Under the pieces are notes generated by a model that was not told where the DNA came from, did not search any database, and saw only the letters and a program-made list of their open reading frames with translations. A program made the position numbers and the translations under genes. From an uncultured Eubacteriales bacterium (GTDB taxonomy: Bacteria > Bacillota > Clostridia > Oscillospirales > Acutalibacteraceae), in NCBI GenBank assembly GCA_902491475.1, contig CABUHY010000016.1, forward strand, positions 1 to 51,795: a stretch of 51,795 bases of DNA. Direction: 5' to 3'. This document shows positions 24,970 through 34,471 of the stretch, in pieces; the stretch's first letter is position 1, and each line of letters starts with the position of its first letter.

Positions 24970-26400
24970 TTATACCAACTTTTCAAGTCCGTCTGTCGAA
25001 TACTCTTTGCCTGCTTTTTTCTTTTCAAGCTCTTCTTTGAGCTTTGCGAATTTTTCTCTCGTAACAGGGTAGAGGTAAACGCCGATAATCGAAAGCACAA
25101 GGAATGCGGCAGGGAGGATTGTAACATTGTTTTCAATTCCCTTTGCGACTGTTGCGGGCTGAACGGAGTTTGTCTTGTCATAGCCTGCAAGCTGAAGCAC
25201 AAAGCCGACGGTCCATACGCCGATTGCCGAGCCGAACTTTTGGAAGAACTGCGGAAGCGCGGTAATAACGCTTTCACGGCGTGTGCCGTATGCGAATTCG
25301 TCAACCTCGACAAGGTCATATGCGATTGAGTAAAATACAGTCCAGAAGTTTGCCATACCGACTGCCATAAAGAAAGTTACGCAAAGAACGACGGGAATTG
25401 ACTTAACGCCGGCGATTTTACAGCCTATAAGTCCGACGCACATAATTGACATAAACAAAAGGCTTGAAAATCTTCTGTCCTTTTTCTCCGCTACCTTTGT
25501 AACTATCGGGATAAACGCCGCCATAACGACAACCAATTCGACGATAACGACTACCATATAGAACTCGGGGTCTGCGCCGACGCAGTCCTTAATCATATAC
25601 TCGAATGACGACTGAATCATTGACGAAGCGATAAGGAAGAAGATGATGAACATAGCAAACCATTTGAAAGGCTTGATTTTAAGCACTTCAAGCATCTCGG
25701 AAAAGATTGCCTTGACCTTTTTCCTTTCGCCCGTAACATTTTCCGCTTCGGCTTTAATAAGCTTAATGCCTTTAAGAGATTTGACCGCACAAAGACCGAA
25801 GGTGAGTGAAAGCACGCACATTATAATTGCAGTGATTTCCCAACCGAGCGACTCGCCGATATGCTTGCCCGAAATTACAACGCCTGCGAAAAGCGACGGA
25901 ACAACGGCAGGCAAAGCGTTTCCGAGGAAAATCGCCGCCGTATTGATAAGTGAGCTTGTGCTTCGAATATCGGTTCTTTCGTCGTAATCCTGCGTAATTT
26001 CCGCAACGATTGCATAATAGGGGATTGTGTATACCGTGTAAGCGAGCCAGAAGAGCATAGCTATCGCCGTGTAGTAAATAAACTGAATTACGCTGTTATC
26101 CGTGCCGATGTTGAAGAATGCGGCAATAAACAGGAATATAAGCGGAAACAGAGCCTTAGCCATATATTTCCTTTTGTCGGCACCGTTTTGGTCGGCATAA
26201 GCGCCGATAATCGGGTCGGTTATTGCGTCCCAACAAATTGAAATAAAGCTTACCGTACCTGCAAGCACGGGTTTCATATGAATAATGTCGGTAAGGAAAA
26301 CAAGATAATATGTACAGAACATATTATAAAGCAATGATTCCGTAATGATACCCGAACAATATCCGAGCTTACGCTTTCCCGTGAGTTTTCTTTCTTCCAT
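24970..26400 (-). CDS. GPH-family (MelB-like) sugar:cation symporter
   Basis: A 476-residue, 12-helix transporter of the glycoside-pentoside-hexuronide family. The signature CWDAITDPIIGAYADQNGADKRKY follows helix 2 in the expected place, with an R/K-rich cytoplasmic loop after it; a second signature YGTRRESVITALPQFFQKFGSAIG lies in the C-terminal half. The substrate is unknown; the plus-strand neighbourhood contains an alpha-mannosidase gene (27763) and, farther on, an alpha-galactosidase gene (39961), so an oligosaccharide is plausible. GGAGGATGAG precedes the ATG, and a promoter is visible at 26431-26459. Confidence 0.87.
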   Translation of the reverse strand: MEERKLTGKRKLGYCSGIITESLLYNMFCTYYLVFLTDIIHMKPVLAGTVSFISICWDAITDPIIGAYADQNGADKRKYMAKALFPLIFLFIAAFFNIGTDNSVIQFIYYTAIAMLFWLAYTVYTIPYYAIVAEITQDYDERTDIRSTSSLINTAAIFLGNALPAVVPSLFAGVVISGKHIGESLGWEITAIIMCVLSLTFGLCAVKSLKGIKLIKAEAENVTGERKKVKAIFSEMLEVLKIKPFKWFAMFIIFFLIASSMIQSSFEYMIKDCVGADPEFYMVVVIVELVVVMAAFIPIVTKVAEKKDRRFSSLLFMSIMCVGLIGCKIAGVKSIPVVLCVTFFMAVGMANFWTVFYSIAYDLVEVDEFAYGTRRESVITALPQFFQKFGSAIGVWTVGFVLQLAGYDKTNSVQPATVAKGIENNVTILPAAFLVLSIIGVYLYPVTREKFAKLKEELEKKKAGKEYSTDGLEKLV

Positions 26401-26430
26401 AAACTCATCCTCCGCTGATTTATTTATTTC

Positions 26431-26459
26431 AGTTTACACCTTTTGGCGGTTGTTGTAAA
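26431..26459 (-). promoter_or_regulatory. Sigma-A promoter of the second sugar symporter gene
   Basis: On the minus strand TTTACA (26459-26454), a 17-base spacer and TAAACT (26436-26431). It is divergent from folC. Confidence 0.6.
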
Positions 26460-26515
26460 TAAAAATCTTTATAATTTTGCCTGCGTGTGCTATACTTTTT
26501 TCGGAGATGATTTTA

Positions 26516-27760
26516 TTGACTTACGAACAGGCTGTCGCCTACATACATTCGCTTTTGGTTTTCGGCATAAAGCCGGGGCTTGAAAGAATAAATATTTTGC
26601 TTGAAAGGCTCGGAAATCCGCAGGATAAAATTAAGTTTATTCATGTTGCGGGCACAAACGGAAAGGGCTCGACCTCGACTATGCTTTCAAACGCTTTGAT
26701 AAGCGCAGGATATAAGACGGGGCTTTTTACTTCCCCGTATGTCTTTGACTTTTGCGAGAGAATTAAAGCGGACGGCGGAAATATCCCGAAATCCGATTTG
26801 GCGGATATTGTTTCGAGAATTAAGCCTGTTATTGACGGATTGTCAGAGGACGGAATTGTAATTACCGAGTTTGAGGCAATCACAGCCGCCGCTTTGCTGT
26901 ATTTTTATGAGCAAAAATGCGACTATGCCGTTATGGAGGTCGGTTTGGGCGGCAGATTTGACGCCACAAATGTAATTAAGTGCCCAGAGGTTGCGGTAAT
27001 CACTTCGATTTCAAAAGACCATACAAAAATTTTGGGCGATACTGTGGAAAAAATCGCCTTTGAAAAATGCGGAATTATAAAGGAGAATTCCAAGGTTGTC
27101 ACGACCTCGCTTCAGGATAAAGATGCACTGAAGGTAATTGAAAAAACGGTAAAGGAAAAGAACGCAAGGTTGATTACAGCCGATTTCGGTAAAGTAAACA
27201 TAATATCCGAAAGCAAAGACGGCACAAATTTCATATATAAGGGTAATAAGTATTTTGTATCGCTCGACGGCAGGCATCAGGTGGAAAATGCAATAGGAGT
27301 TATCGAGGCTGCAAGGCTCATTGACGGCGTAGAGGAAAAGGATATTGTATTTTCGCTCAAAAATACCGTTATGCACGGCAGAATGGAGCTGATAAGCGAT
27401 AATGTCCTCATTGACGGCGGACATAACGAGGAGTGCTCAAAGGCTCTGGCGGCGGTACTCGAAAGCGAATTTTCCGACAGGGAAATTACGGCGGTAATCG
27501 GTATGATGGCGGATAAGGACTGCGAAAAATACCTGTCAAATGTTCTGCCGCACTGTAAAAGGGTCATTTTTACCAAGCCCGACAACCCCCGCTCCGAAGA
27601 GCCCGAGCGGCTTTGTGATTATTCAAAAAAATATATTGATAAAATAGATGTTGAAATTGAACCGAAAATCGCTTATCATATAGCAGTGGAAAGTTCGCCG
27701 TTTGTGCTTGTGTGCGGCTCTTTCTATCTTATTTCGGATATATTCAAGGATGAGAGGTAA
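26516..27760 (+). CDS. folC: Folylpolyglutamate/dihydrofolate synthase
   Basis: A 414-residue Mur-ligase-family enzyme that adds glutamate residues to folates, keeping them in the cell. The ATP loop HVAGTNGKGSTSTM is at about residues 44-57, followed by GLFTSPYVFDFCERI and the EVGLGGRFDATN metal and substrate motif. LIDGGHNEECSKAL near 300 is the C-terminal domain signature. The start is a TTG at 26516, placed 9 bases after GGAG; an ATG at 26507 overlaps the SD and looks too close. It ends 2 bases before the GH38 gene, so the two are co-transcribed although their functions are not related. Confidence 0.93.
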   Translation: MTYEQAVAYIHSLLVFGIKPGLERINILLERLGNPQDKIKFIHVAGTNGKGSTSTMLSNALISAGYKTGLFTSPYVFDFCERIKADGGNIPKSDLADIVSRIKPVIDGLSEDGIVITEFEAITAAALLYFYEQKCDYAVMEVGLGGRFDATNVIKCPEVAVITSISKDHTKILGDTVEKIAFEKCGIIKENSKVVTTSLQDKDALKVIEKTVKEKNARLITADFGKVNIISESKDGTNFIYKGNKYFVSLDGRHQVENAIGVIEAARLIDGVEEKDIVFSLKNTVMHGRMELISDNVLIDGGHNEECSKALAAVLESEFSDREITAVIGMMADKDCEKYLSNVLPHCKRVIFTKPDNPRSEEPERLCDYSKKYIDKIDVEIEPKIAYHIAVESSPFVLVCGSFYLISDIFKDER

Positions 27761-27762
27761 TT

Positions 27763-30700
27763 ATGACAGATTTCTATGAGGACAGAATGAGAGTGTTCTT
27801 TGACACTTTTGAGCAATATATGACGGCTTCCGAGACCCATATCGACGGCTTTCTTTATAAGGAGTGCTGCTACAAGTCGGACAACACCTTGCCCGAGATT
27901 GACGGCAGCTTCCGTGAGTTCGGTAAGAACGAGCGTTGGGGTGGTAAGCAGGACGAGCACGCATGGTTTTATAAAAAGCTTATAATTCCCGAGCAGTACA
28001 GAGGCAAAAATGTTGAGCTTGTAATTTCGACCGACGCATATAAGCAGAGCTGGGACGCAATAAATCCGCAGTTTATAGTTTATCTCAACGGTGTGCTTGT
28101 ACAGGGACTTGATATGAACCACAGAGAGGTTTTCCTTGACAACGCAGAGGAAAGCTATGAGCTTTACATATATGCATATACGGGTATGAACGGCGACGGC
28201 TGGCTTGATTTTGACGCAAAGCTTGTTGTATATAACGAAGAGGCGAGGAAGCTTTATTACAGTCTTAAAGTTCCGTTTGAGGTTACCGAATATCTCAATC
28301 CCGGCGAAAAGACATATATCGACATTGAAAACCATATACTCAATGCGGTAAATCTTCTTGATTTGCGTGTTCCCGGCAGCGTTGAATTCAATAATTCCGT
28401 CAAGGCGGCGCAAAAGTATCTTGACAGGGAGTTTTTCAAAAAGTGTACGCCCGAGGAGGTAAACGCAATCTGTATCGGCCACACTCACATTGATGTTGCT
28501 TGGCTCTGGACGCTTGCGCAGACACGGGAAAAGGTTCAGCGTTCTTTTTCGACCGTTCTTGCGCTTATGAAAAAGTATCCCGAATACAAGTTTATGTCAA
28601 GCCAGGCTCAGCTTTATAAGTATCTCAAAGAGGAGTGCCCCGAGCTGTACGCCGAGGTCAAGGAAATGGTCAAGGCAGGCCGTTGGGAAGTTGAGGGCGC
28701 AATGTGGGTTGAAGCCGACTGCAACCTTTCTTCGGGCGAAAGCCTTGTAAGACAGGTGCTTTACGGCAAGAATTTCTTCAAAAAGGAATTCGGCGTTGAC
28801 TCAAAGGTGCTGTGGCTCCCCGATGTGTTCGGATACTCTGCGGCGTTACCGCAAATCCTTATGAAAAGCGGCGTTGATAAGTTTGTTACCTCAAAAATCG
28901 GTTGGAATGAAACAAACCGTATGCCTTACGATACATTTTGGTGGAGGGGCATAGACGGCACGGATATATTCTCATATTTTATGACGGCACAGGACAAGCA
29001 CAGGGGCGTTCCCACCGCAACCAACTGTACATATAACGCAAAGCTCAACCCAAGCCAGCTTCAAGGCGGATATGACCGCTATCAGCAAAAGGATATAAAC
29101 AACGACATTATGATAACCTTTGGTTTCGGCGACGGCGGCGGCGGACCCGTAAGAAAGGACCTCGAATACTACGATGTGCTTAAAAAAGGCATTTCGGGCG
29201 TCCCGAAGGCGAAGATGGAATTTGCGGGTTCGATGCTTGACAGAGTTAAAAAGAGAGCGGAGGAAAACCCGAAAACGCCTACATGGCAGGGCGAGCTTTA
29301 TCTTGAATATCACAGAGGAACATACACCTCTCAGGCTAAAAACAAGCGCAATAACCGTAAGTGCGAATTTCTTTACGAAAAGGCGGAAACGCTTGCGGTT
29401 ATGGACGAAAAGCTCAACGGTGCAAAATATCCTGAAAAGGCTCTTCACGACGGTTGGGAAACAATACTTCTCAATCAGTTCCACGATATAATTCCCGGTT
29501 CCTCAATAAAAGAGGTTTACGAGGTTTCGTCAAAGCAGTACGAACAGCTCAAGCTTGCAGGCAGGGAAGTTGTTTCAAAGGCTTACAGCGACATTGCACA
29601 GAACATTGACACCGACGGCGGCGTTCTTGTTTTCAATCCCAATTCGTTTAAGGGGGACGGCGCTGTTAAAATCGACGGCGTTACATATTGCGTTCACGAT
29701 ATTCCCGCCAAAGGTTATAAGGTTATTCCGATGCCCGAGAAAAAGGGAAAAGTAAGAGTTTGCGACAACTGCGTTGAAAATGACTTTTTCCGCCTGACCG
29801 TTGACGAAAACGGCACGCTTTCCGAGATTTACGACAAGCGTAATATGCGTGATGTGCTCAAAAAGAACGCAAGAGGAAATGTCATTACGGCTTATGAGGA
29901 CTTACCCAGAGACTACGACAACTGGGAAATCAGTAATTACTATACCGATAAATCATGGGAAGTAAACGATGTTAAGTCCGTAAAACCGATTTCGGACGGT
30001 GCGAGAGCAGGCTTTGAAATTGAAAAGGCGTTCTTAAACAGTACCGTTAAGCAGAAAATTTGGCTTTATGACGACATTGACCGCATTGACTTTGAGACTT
30101 ATATCGATTGGAAAGAGTCGCATATTCTTCTTAAAGCGGCGTTCCCCGTTGATGTAAACACCGACAAGGCGACATATGACATTCAGTTCGGTTCCGTCGA
30201 GAGACCTACACATTACAACACAAGCTGGGACAGTGCACGCTTTGAGGTCTGTGCTCATAAATATGCCGATATTTCCGAATACGGCTACGGCGTCAGCCTT
30301 ATCAACGACTGCAAATACGGTCATGCAATTCACGACGGCGTAATGTCACTCACATTGTTAAAGAGCGGAACATACCCCGACCCCACGGCAGATAAGTGCG
30401 AGCATTTCTTTACATATTCGCTTTATCCGCACGCAGGGGATTACCGTGAAGCGGGTACGATAAAGCAGGCTTATGACCTCAATAACCCGATGACCGCAAT
30501 CACTGTTGGAAAACATTCGGGCAAGCTCGGCGACAGTTATTCTTTTGTCAGCGTCCGTGACGAAAATATCGTCATAGAGACCGTTAAGAAAGCCGAGGAC
30601 GGCGACGGCATTATCGTAAGAATGTACGAAAGTTTCAACAAGCGCACAAATACGGTTATTAAAACAGGCTTTGATTTCAAGTCGGTAACGCTCTGCGATA

Positions 30701-30795
30701 TGCTTGAAAACGATTTGAAGGTTATTTCCGCAAAGGAAAATTCAATTCCGCTTACCTTAAAGCCGTTTGAGATTGTAACGATTAAAATCAGATAA
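27763..30795 (+). CDS. GH38 alpha-mannosidase
   Basis: A 1010-residue cytoplasmic alpha-mannosidase (no signal peptide), full length for the family. An N-terminal beta domain (1-230) is followed by the GH38 catalytic domain. The zinc site starts in IGHTHIDVAWLW (His240, Asp244). The nucleophile region is LWLPDVFGYSAALPQIL (about 350-365), and NQFHDIIPGSSI gives a further zinc ligand near 575. The C-terminal beta-sandwich carries the usual VFNPNSF and TYPDPTADKCEHFFTYSLYPH motifs. It likely trims mannose from imported glycan fragments. It is preceded by folC with a 2-base gap and followed by a terminator hairpin. Confidence 0.95.
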   Translation: MTDFYEDRMRVFFDTFEQYMTASETHIDGFLYKECCYKSDNTLPEIDGSFREFGKNERWGGKQDEHAWFYKKLIIPEQYRGKNVELVISTDAYKQSWDAINPQFIVYLNGVLVQGLDMNHREVFLDNAEESYELYIYAYTGMNGDGWLDFDAKLVVYNEEARKLYYSLKVPFEVTEYLNPGEKTYIDIENHILNAVNLLDLRVPGSVEFNNSVKAAQKYLDREFFKKCTPEEVNAICIGHTHIDVAWLWTLAQTREKVQRSFSTVLALMKKYPEYKFMSSQAQLYKYLKEECPELYAEVKEMVKAGRWEVEGAMWVEADCNLSSGESLVRQVLYGKNFFKKEFGVDSKVLWLPDVFGYSAALPQILMKSGVDKFVTSKIGWNETNRMPYDTFWWRGIDGTDIFSYFMTAQDKHRGVPTATNCTYNAKLNPSQLQGGYDRYQQKDINNDIMITFGFGDGGGGPVRKDLEYYDVLKKGISGVPKAKMEFAGSMLDRVKKRAEENPKTPTWQGELYLEYHRGTYTSQAKNKRNNRKCEFLYEKAETLAVMDEKLNGAKYPEKALHDGWETILLNQFHDIIPGSSIKEVYEVSSKQYEQLKLAGREVVSKAYSDIAQNIDTDGGVLVFNPNSFKGDGAVKIDGVTYCVHDIPAKGYKVIPMPEKKGKVRVCDNCVENDFFRLTVDENGTLSEIYDKRNMRDVLKKNARGNVITAYEDLPRDYDNWEISNYYTDKSWEVNDVKSVKPISDGARAGFEIEKAFLNSTVKQKIWLYDDIDRIDFETYIDWKESHILLKAAFPVDVNTDKATYDIQFGSVERPTHYNTSWDSARFEVCAHKYADISEYGYGVSLINDCKYGHAIHDGVMSLTLLKSGTYPDPTADKCEHFFTYSLYPHAGDYREAGTIKQAYDLNNPMTAITVGKHSGKLGDSYSFVSVRDENIVIETVKKAEDGDGIIVRMYESFNKRTNTVIKTGFDFKSVTLCDMLENDLKVISAKENSIPLTLKPFEIVTIKIR

Positions 30796-30808
30796 CAAAA
30801 TATGAAAG

Positions 30809-30834
30809 AAGCCACTCATTTGAGTGGCTTTAAT
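30809..30834. terminator. Bidirectional terminator
   Basis: GCCACTCA (30811-30818) and TGAGTGGC (30821-30828) with flanking A and T tracts, between the convergent GH38 and DUF1003 genes. Confidence 0.85.
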
Positions 30835-31358
30835 CATTTATCCTCTTTGTTCTGCTTTGGCTTTTCGCCGTTTTGCATATCTAATTTCTTTTCTATCGCT
30901 TTTTGCTTGGCAAGAATGGCGTTTACCTTGTCATAGAGGTCCTCAATCATAATTTCGGTTTTGAGGTTTACCTTGTAGTCGTTTTCGGCACGGCGGCGGT
31001 CGATTTCCTCCTGCCTGTTCTGGCTCATCATTATAAGCGGAGCCTGAATTGCCGCAACGCAGGATAAAACAAGGTTCAGAAGAATGAACGGGTAGGGGTC
31101 AAACGCCTTTGTCGAGAGGATGGTGTTTATTACCATCCAAAGCACAAGCACGCCCGTAAATGAAAAAATAAATGCCCAACTGCCTGCAAATTTTGCGATT
31201 GCGTCCGCAGCACGCTGACCGAGTGTGTATTTTTCCTTTTTCTTGTTGGGGTTGACGGAAATTTTACTGTCGGCAAGCAGGTTGAGGACTTCTTCGTCGG
31301 TCATATCACGGCGAATTTCTTTAAGAACTTCCTTGAGCAGCTTTCTGTTTTCTTTCAT
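30834..31358 (-). CDS. DUF1003 membrane protein
   Basis: A 174-residue protein with two transmembrane helices (GSWAFIFSFTGVLVLWMVIN and YPFILLNLVLSCVAAIQAPLI, about 70-125) between a charged N-terminus and a coiled-coil-like C-terminus (AILAKQKAIEKKL). The signature FDPYPFILLN and IMMSQNRQEEIDRRRAENDY is that of DUF1003. The function is unknown. The start MKENRKLL has AAAGGATG 8 bases upstream. It lies just after ackA on the same strand, with a terminator between. Confidence 0.88.
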   Translation of the reverse strand: MKENRKLLKEVLKEIRRDMTDEEVLNLLADSKISVNPNKKKEKYTLGQRAADAIAKFAGSWAFIFSFTGVLVLWMVINTILSTKAFDPYPFILLNLVLSCVAAIQAPLIMMSQNRQEEIDRRRAENDYKVNLKTEIMIEDLYDKVNAILAKQKAIEKKLDMQNGEKPKQNKEDK

Positions 31359-31382
31359 AAGCGTCACATCCTTTCGCATTTC

Positions 31383-31413
31383 AAAAAACGCCCGTAATTT
31401 TTACGGGCGTTTT
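31383..31413 (-). terminator. Terminator of ackA
   Basis: ACGCCCGTAA and TTACGGGCGT form a 10-bp stem; on the minus strand it is followed by TTTTTT. It separates ackA from the DUF1003 gene. Confidence 0.9.
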
Positions 31414-31425
31414 GTTTTGTTTGCA

Positions 31426-32628
31426 TTAAAGCTTGCTTACGATGTCAAGAGTGTCTCTTGCGATAACAAGCTCTTCGTTTGTCGGGATAACAAACATCTT
31501 GACCTTTGAACCGGGAACGGAGATTTCAACCTCTTCGCCGCGGAGAGCGTTCTTCTCTTCATCGATTTCGGTTCCGAGGAACTTAATCTTCTCTGCAACC
31601 CTTGTTCTGTAATGCGGATTGTTTTCGCCGATACCGCCCGTGAATACAACGGCGTCAATACCGCCCATTGCAGCGGCGAAACCGCCTATGTATTTTGCAA
31701 GCTGATGGCAAAGCATATTTTCAACAAGCTGAGCTCTCTTGTTTCCGTCCTTTGACATCTGCTCGATTATACGGTTGTCACTTGTTCCCGCAAGACCGAG
31801 CATACCGCTCTTCTTGTTCATGAGGACATCGACCTCATCGGGTGTAAGATTGTGAGATTTCATAATTACGGGGATTATTGCGGGGTCGATTGAGCCGCAG
31901 CGTGTTCCCATTATAATGCCCTCAAGAGGGGTAAGACCCATTGTTGTGTCGAAGCACTTGCCGTCCTTGACAGCCGTAATCGAGGAGCCGTTTCCGAGGT
32001 GGCAGGTAACAATCTTTGTACCCTCTGCCTTGCCGCCGAGGAGCTCTATGCATCTTCCCGAAACATATCTGTGCGAGGTGCCGTGGAAGCCGTACTTTCT
32101 GATGCCGTCCTTTTCGTAAAGCTCATAGGGGAGAGCGTACATATATGCGTAGTCGGGCATTGTCTGGTGGAAGCCTGTGTCAAATACGGCAACCTGCGGA
32201 ACATTCATAATCTTTTCGCAAGCCTCAATACCTTTAAGGTTTGCGGGGTTATGGAGCGGGCCGAACTTGAAGCATTCTTTGACGGTTTCTTTCATTTCTT
32301 CGGTAACAAGAACCGAAGCCGAGAACTTTTCCGCACCGTGGAGAACTCTGTGTCCTACCGCACCGATTTCGTCCATTGACTTGATAACTCCGTGCTCGGG
32401 GTCAACAAGAGTGTTGAGAACCAACTGAATAGCTTCGCTGTGGTCTGCCATAAGATGGGGTTCGCTCTTAATTGTCTTTTCGGGACAAGAGGGAACCTTA
32501 TGAGTAAAGGTTGCGTTGCTGTCTCCTATCTGTTCGCAGATACCTTTTGCAAGCAGGGTTTCGTTTTCCATATCGATAAGCTGATATTTAAGCGAAGAGC
32601 TTCCTGCGTTAATAACAAGAATTTTCAT
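31426..32628 (-). CDS. ackA: Acetate kinase
   Basis: A 400-residue ASKHA-fold kinase that makes ATP from acetyl phosphate, giving acetate as fermentation product. The family signatures are all present: MKILVINAGSSSLKYQ at the start, VGHRVLHGAE, VAVFDTGFHQTMP, HLGNGSSITA, and VFTGGIGENN. The length is typical. The start has GGAGGAAAACA upstream and a consensus promoter. No phosphotransacetylase gene is adjacent. Confidence 0.97.
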   Translation of the reverse strand: MKILVINAGSSSLKYQLIDMENETLLAKGICEQIGDSNATFTHKVPSCPEKTIKSEPHLMADHSEAIQLVLNTLVDPEHGVIKSMDEIGAVGHRVLHGAEKFSASVLVTEEMKETVKECFKFGPLHNPANLKGIEACEKIMNVPQVAVFDTGFHQTMPDYAYMYALPYELYEKDGIRKYGFHGTSHRYVSGRCIELLGGKAEGTKIVTCHLGNGSSITAVKDGKCFDTTMGLTPLEGIIMGTRCGSIDPAIIPVIMKSHNLTPDEVDVLMNKKSGMLGLAGTSDNRIIEQMSKDGNKRAQLVENMLCHQLAKYIGGFAAAMGGIDAVVFTGGIGENNPHYRTRVAEKIKFLGTEIDEEKNALRGEEVEISVPGSKVKMFVIPTNEELVIARDTLDIVSKL

Positions 32629-32672
32629 TGTTTTCCTCCTCTGAGATGTCAGGTTGAAATTTTTCCGTAATT

Positions 32673-32701
32673 ATTATATACTTATCAATATAATTTTTCA
32701 A
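32673..32701 (-). promoter_or_regulatory. Sigma-A promoter of ackA
   Basis: On the minus strand TTGAAA (32701-32696), a 17-base spacer and TATAAT (32678-32673), about 45 bases upstream of the ackA start. Confidence 0.85.
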
Positions 32702-32734
32702 GATGAAAAGCAAATTTTGACGGGAGATGACGGA

Positions 32735-33238
32735 ATGGGAGAGCTTTTGGTACACACATTTGAGCCTGTTTTTGACTCGAACTCGGAAATTCTTGTGCTC
32801 GGCTCGTTTCCGTCGGTGAAATCGAGGGAAAATAATTTCTATTACGGACATCCGCAAAACAGGTTTTGGAAAGTTACAGCGGCTGTATTTTCCCGACCTG
32901 TTCCAAACACAGTCGATGAAAAGAAAAGTTTTTTGCTTGAAAACAAAATTGCACTTTGGGATGTTATAAAATCCTGCGAGATAACAGGCTCTGCCGACAG
33001 CACCATAAAAAGCGTTACGCCGAACGATTTGTCGGAAATTTTAGCTGTCGGAAACATAAAACACATATACGCAAACGGCAAAACGGCTCAGAAGCTTTAT
33101 AATAAATACATAAAGAAAAGTACGGGTATTGAAATAACGCTCTTGCCCTCGACCAGCCCCGCAAATGCGGCATTTTCTTTGGAAAAACTGATAAAGGAGT
33201 GGAATGTAATAAATGAGCATAATCGGAATTGTATGTGA
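32735..33238 (+). CDS. DNA-deoxyinosine glycosylase (UDG superfamily)
   Basis: A 167-residue base-excision repair enzyme. The motif ILVLGSFPSVKSRENNFYYG followed by HPQNRFWKV (about residues 19-48) is that of the hypoxanthine/uracil-type glycosylase branch, and LPSTSPANA (near 141-149) is the C-terminal DNA-contact loop. It should remove deaminated bases such as hypoxanthine from DNA. The start MGELLVH has GGGAG 8 bases upstream; the longer frame starts in the ackA promoter. Its 3' end overlaps tmcAL by 26 bases in another frame. Confidence 0.88.
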   Translation: MGELLVHTFEPVFDSNSEILVLGSFPSVKSRENNFYYGHPQNRFWKVTAAVFSRPVPNTVDEKKSFLLENKIALWDVIKSCEITGSADSTIKSVTPNDLSEILAVGNIKHIYANGKTAQKLYNKYIKKSTGIEITLLPSTSPANAAFSLEKLIKEWNVINEHNRNCM

Positions 33239-34391
33239 ATTCAACCCATTTCACTGCGGTCATAAGCATCTTATAGACTCCGTAAAAAAGGACGGAGACA
33301 CGCTTGTGTGCGTTATGAGCGGCAACTTTGTCCAGCGGGGAGAGCCTGCCGTTTTTCCGAAAGACATAAGAGTCAAAGCGGCACTTTATAACGGTGCCGA
33401 CATTGTGTTGGAGCTGCCGTTTATCTATGCGACGGCGAGTGCGGAAATTTTTTGCGAAAACGCCGTTCGTATTCTTGAGAACTTCGGCTGTGATACCGTA
33501 GCTTTCGGCAGTGAGTGCGGCGACATAAAAAAGCTTAAAAAAATTGCCGAAGTTACCGCAAATCCCGACTTTGACTATAAGATAAAAGCGTATCTCGAAA
33601 AAGGTATAAGCTATCCCTCGGCCCGTGAGAAGGCAATTTGCGATTGCGAGGGAGGTACGGTTGTTTCCTCTCCGAACGATATACTTGCGGTAGAATATAT
33701 CAAGGCGATAATCAAAAACGGATATAATATAAAGCCCGTTACCGTCAAAAGAGAGGGCGCAGGTTACAACTCGCTTGACGGGACGCAAAAATTTGCCTCC
33801 GCAACGCTTTTGAGAAATATGCTTTACGAAAATGCGGATATTTCCGACTTCGTACCGAAAAATACGGAAGAACTGTATGCTTCGGCTGCGGAGAACGGCA
33901 GAATTATCGACAAAGAAAAATACGAAACCGCCGTTTCGGCTCTGCTTCGTTCAAACAGAGAAAAAATCGGCGAAAATATTGCCTGTATGTCCGAGGGACT
34001 TGAAAACAGAATAATTTCCGCCGTCTCTTCCGAAACAACCCTTGACGGGATATATGACAGCGCAAAAACCAAGCGTTATACCCATTCGAGAATACGCCGT
34101 GCGGTGCTGTCCTCGGCTTTCGGCGTGACAAAGTCGGATTTGTCAATAAAAGCGCCGTATATCAGGCTTTTAGGTTTTAATGCAAAATCGTCCGATACTC
34201 TCGGAAGCTGTGCGAAAAGTTCAAAACTGCCGTTTATCGCTTCATATTCGGATATTGCAAAAGCAAATAACGACCAGATAAACGCAGTTTTCAAAAAAGA
34301 ATGCGAAGCGAGCGATATTTTTTCTCTTTCGCTTTCAAAAACGGAAAAATGCGGATATGAAATGACATATATGCCGCAAAAGGTAAAATAG
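33213..34391 (+). CDS. tmcAL: tRNA(Met) cytidine acetate ligase
   Basis: A 392-residue nucleotidyltransferase-fold enzyme (formerly YlbM) that acetylates the wobble cytidine of elongator tRNA-Met using acetate and ATP. The HxGH-type motif is in CEFNPFHCGHKH at residues 14-17. FVQRGEPAVFPKDIR, LELPFIYATASAE, and SPNDILAVEY are family blocks. AAAGGAG lies about 12 bases upstream. It overlaps the glycosylase gene, so the two are coupled. Confidence 0.92.
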   Translation: MSIIGIVCEFNPFHCGHKHLIDSVKKDGDTLVCVMSGNFVQRGEPAVFPKDIRVKAALYNGADIVLELPFIYATASAEIFCENAVRILENFGCDTVAFGSECGDIKKLKKIAEVTANPDFDYKIKAYLEKGISYPSAREKAICDCEGGTVVSSPNDILAVEYIKAIIKNGYNIKPVTVKREGAGYNSLDGTQKFASATLLRNMLYENADISDFVPKNTEELYASAAENGRIIDKEKYETAVSALLRSNREKIGENIACMSEGLENRIISAVSSETTLDGIYDSAKTKRYTHSRIRRAVLSSAFGVTKSDLSIKAPYIRLLGFNAKSSDTLGSCAKSSKLPFIASYSDIAKANNDQINAVFKKECEASDIFSLSLSKTEKCGYEMTYMPQKVK

Positions 34392-34404
34392 TTTGCAGGA
34401 AATC

Positions 34405-34433
34405 TTGCAAAAAGCGTTCGTTTCAATTATAAT
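34405..34433 (+). promoter_or_regulatory. Sigma-A promoter of the RpiR-ispH operon
   Basis: TTGCAA (34405-34410), a 17-base spacer and TATAAT (34428-34433), 38 bases before the regulator start. Confidence 0.85.
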
Positions 34434-34471
34434 ATTTCAGATACAGCAAATGAAAAAGGATAAGTGCTTTT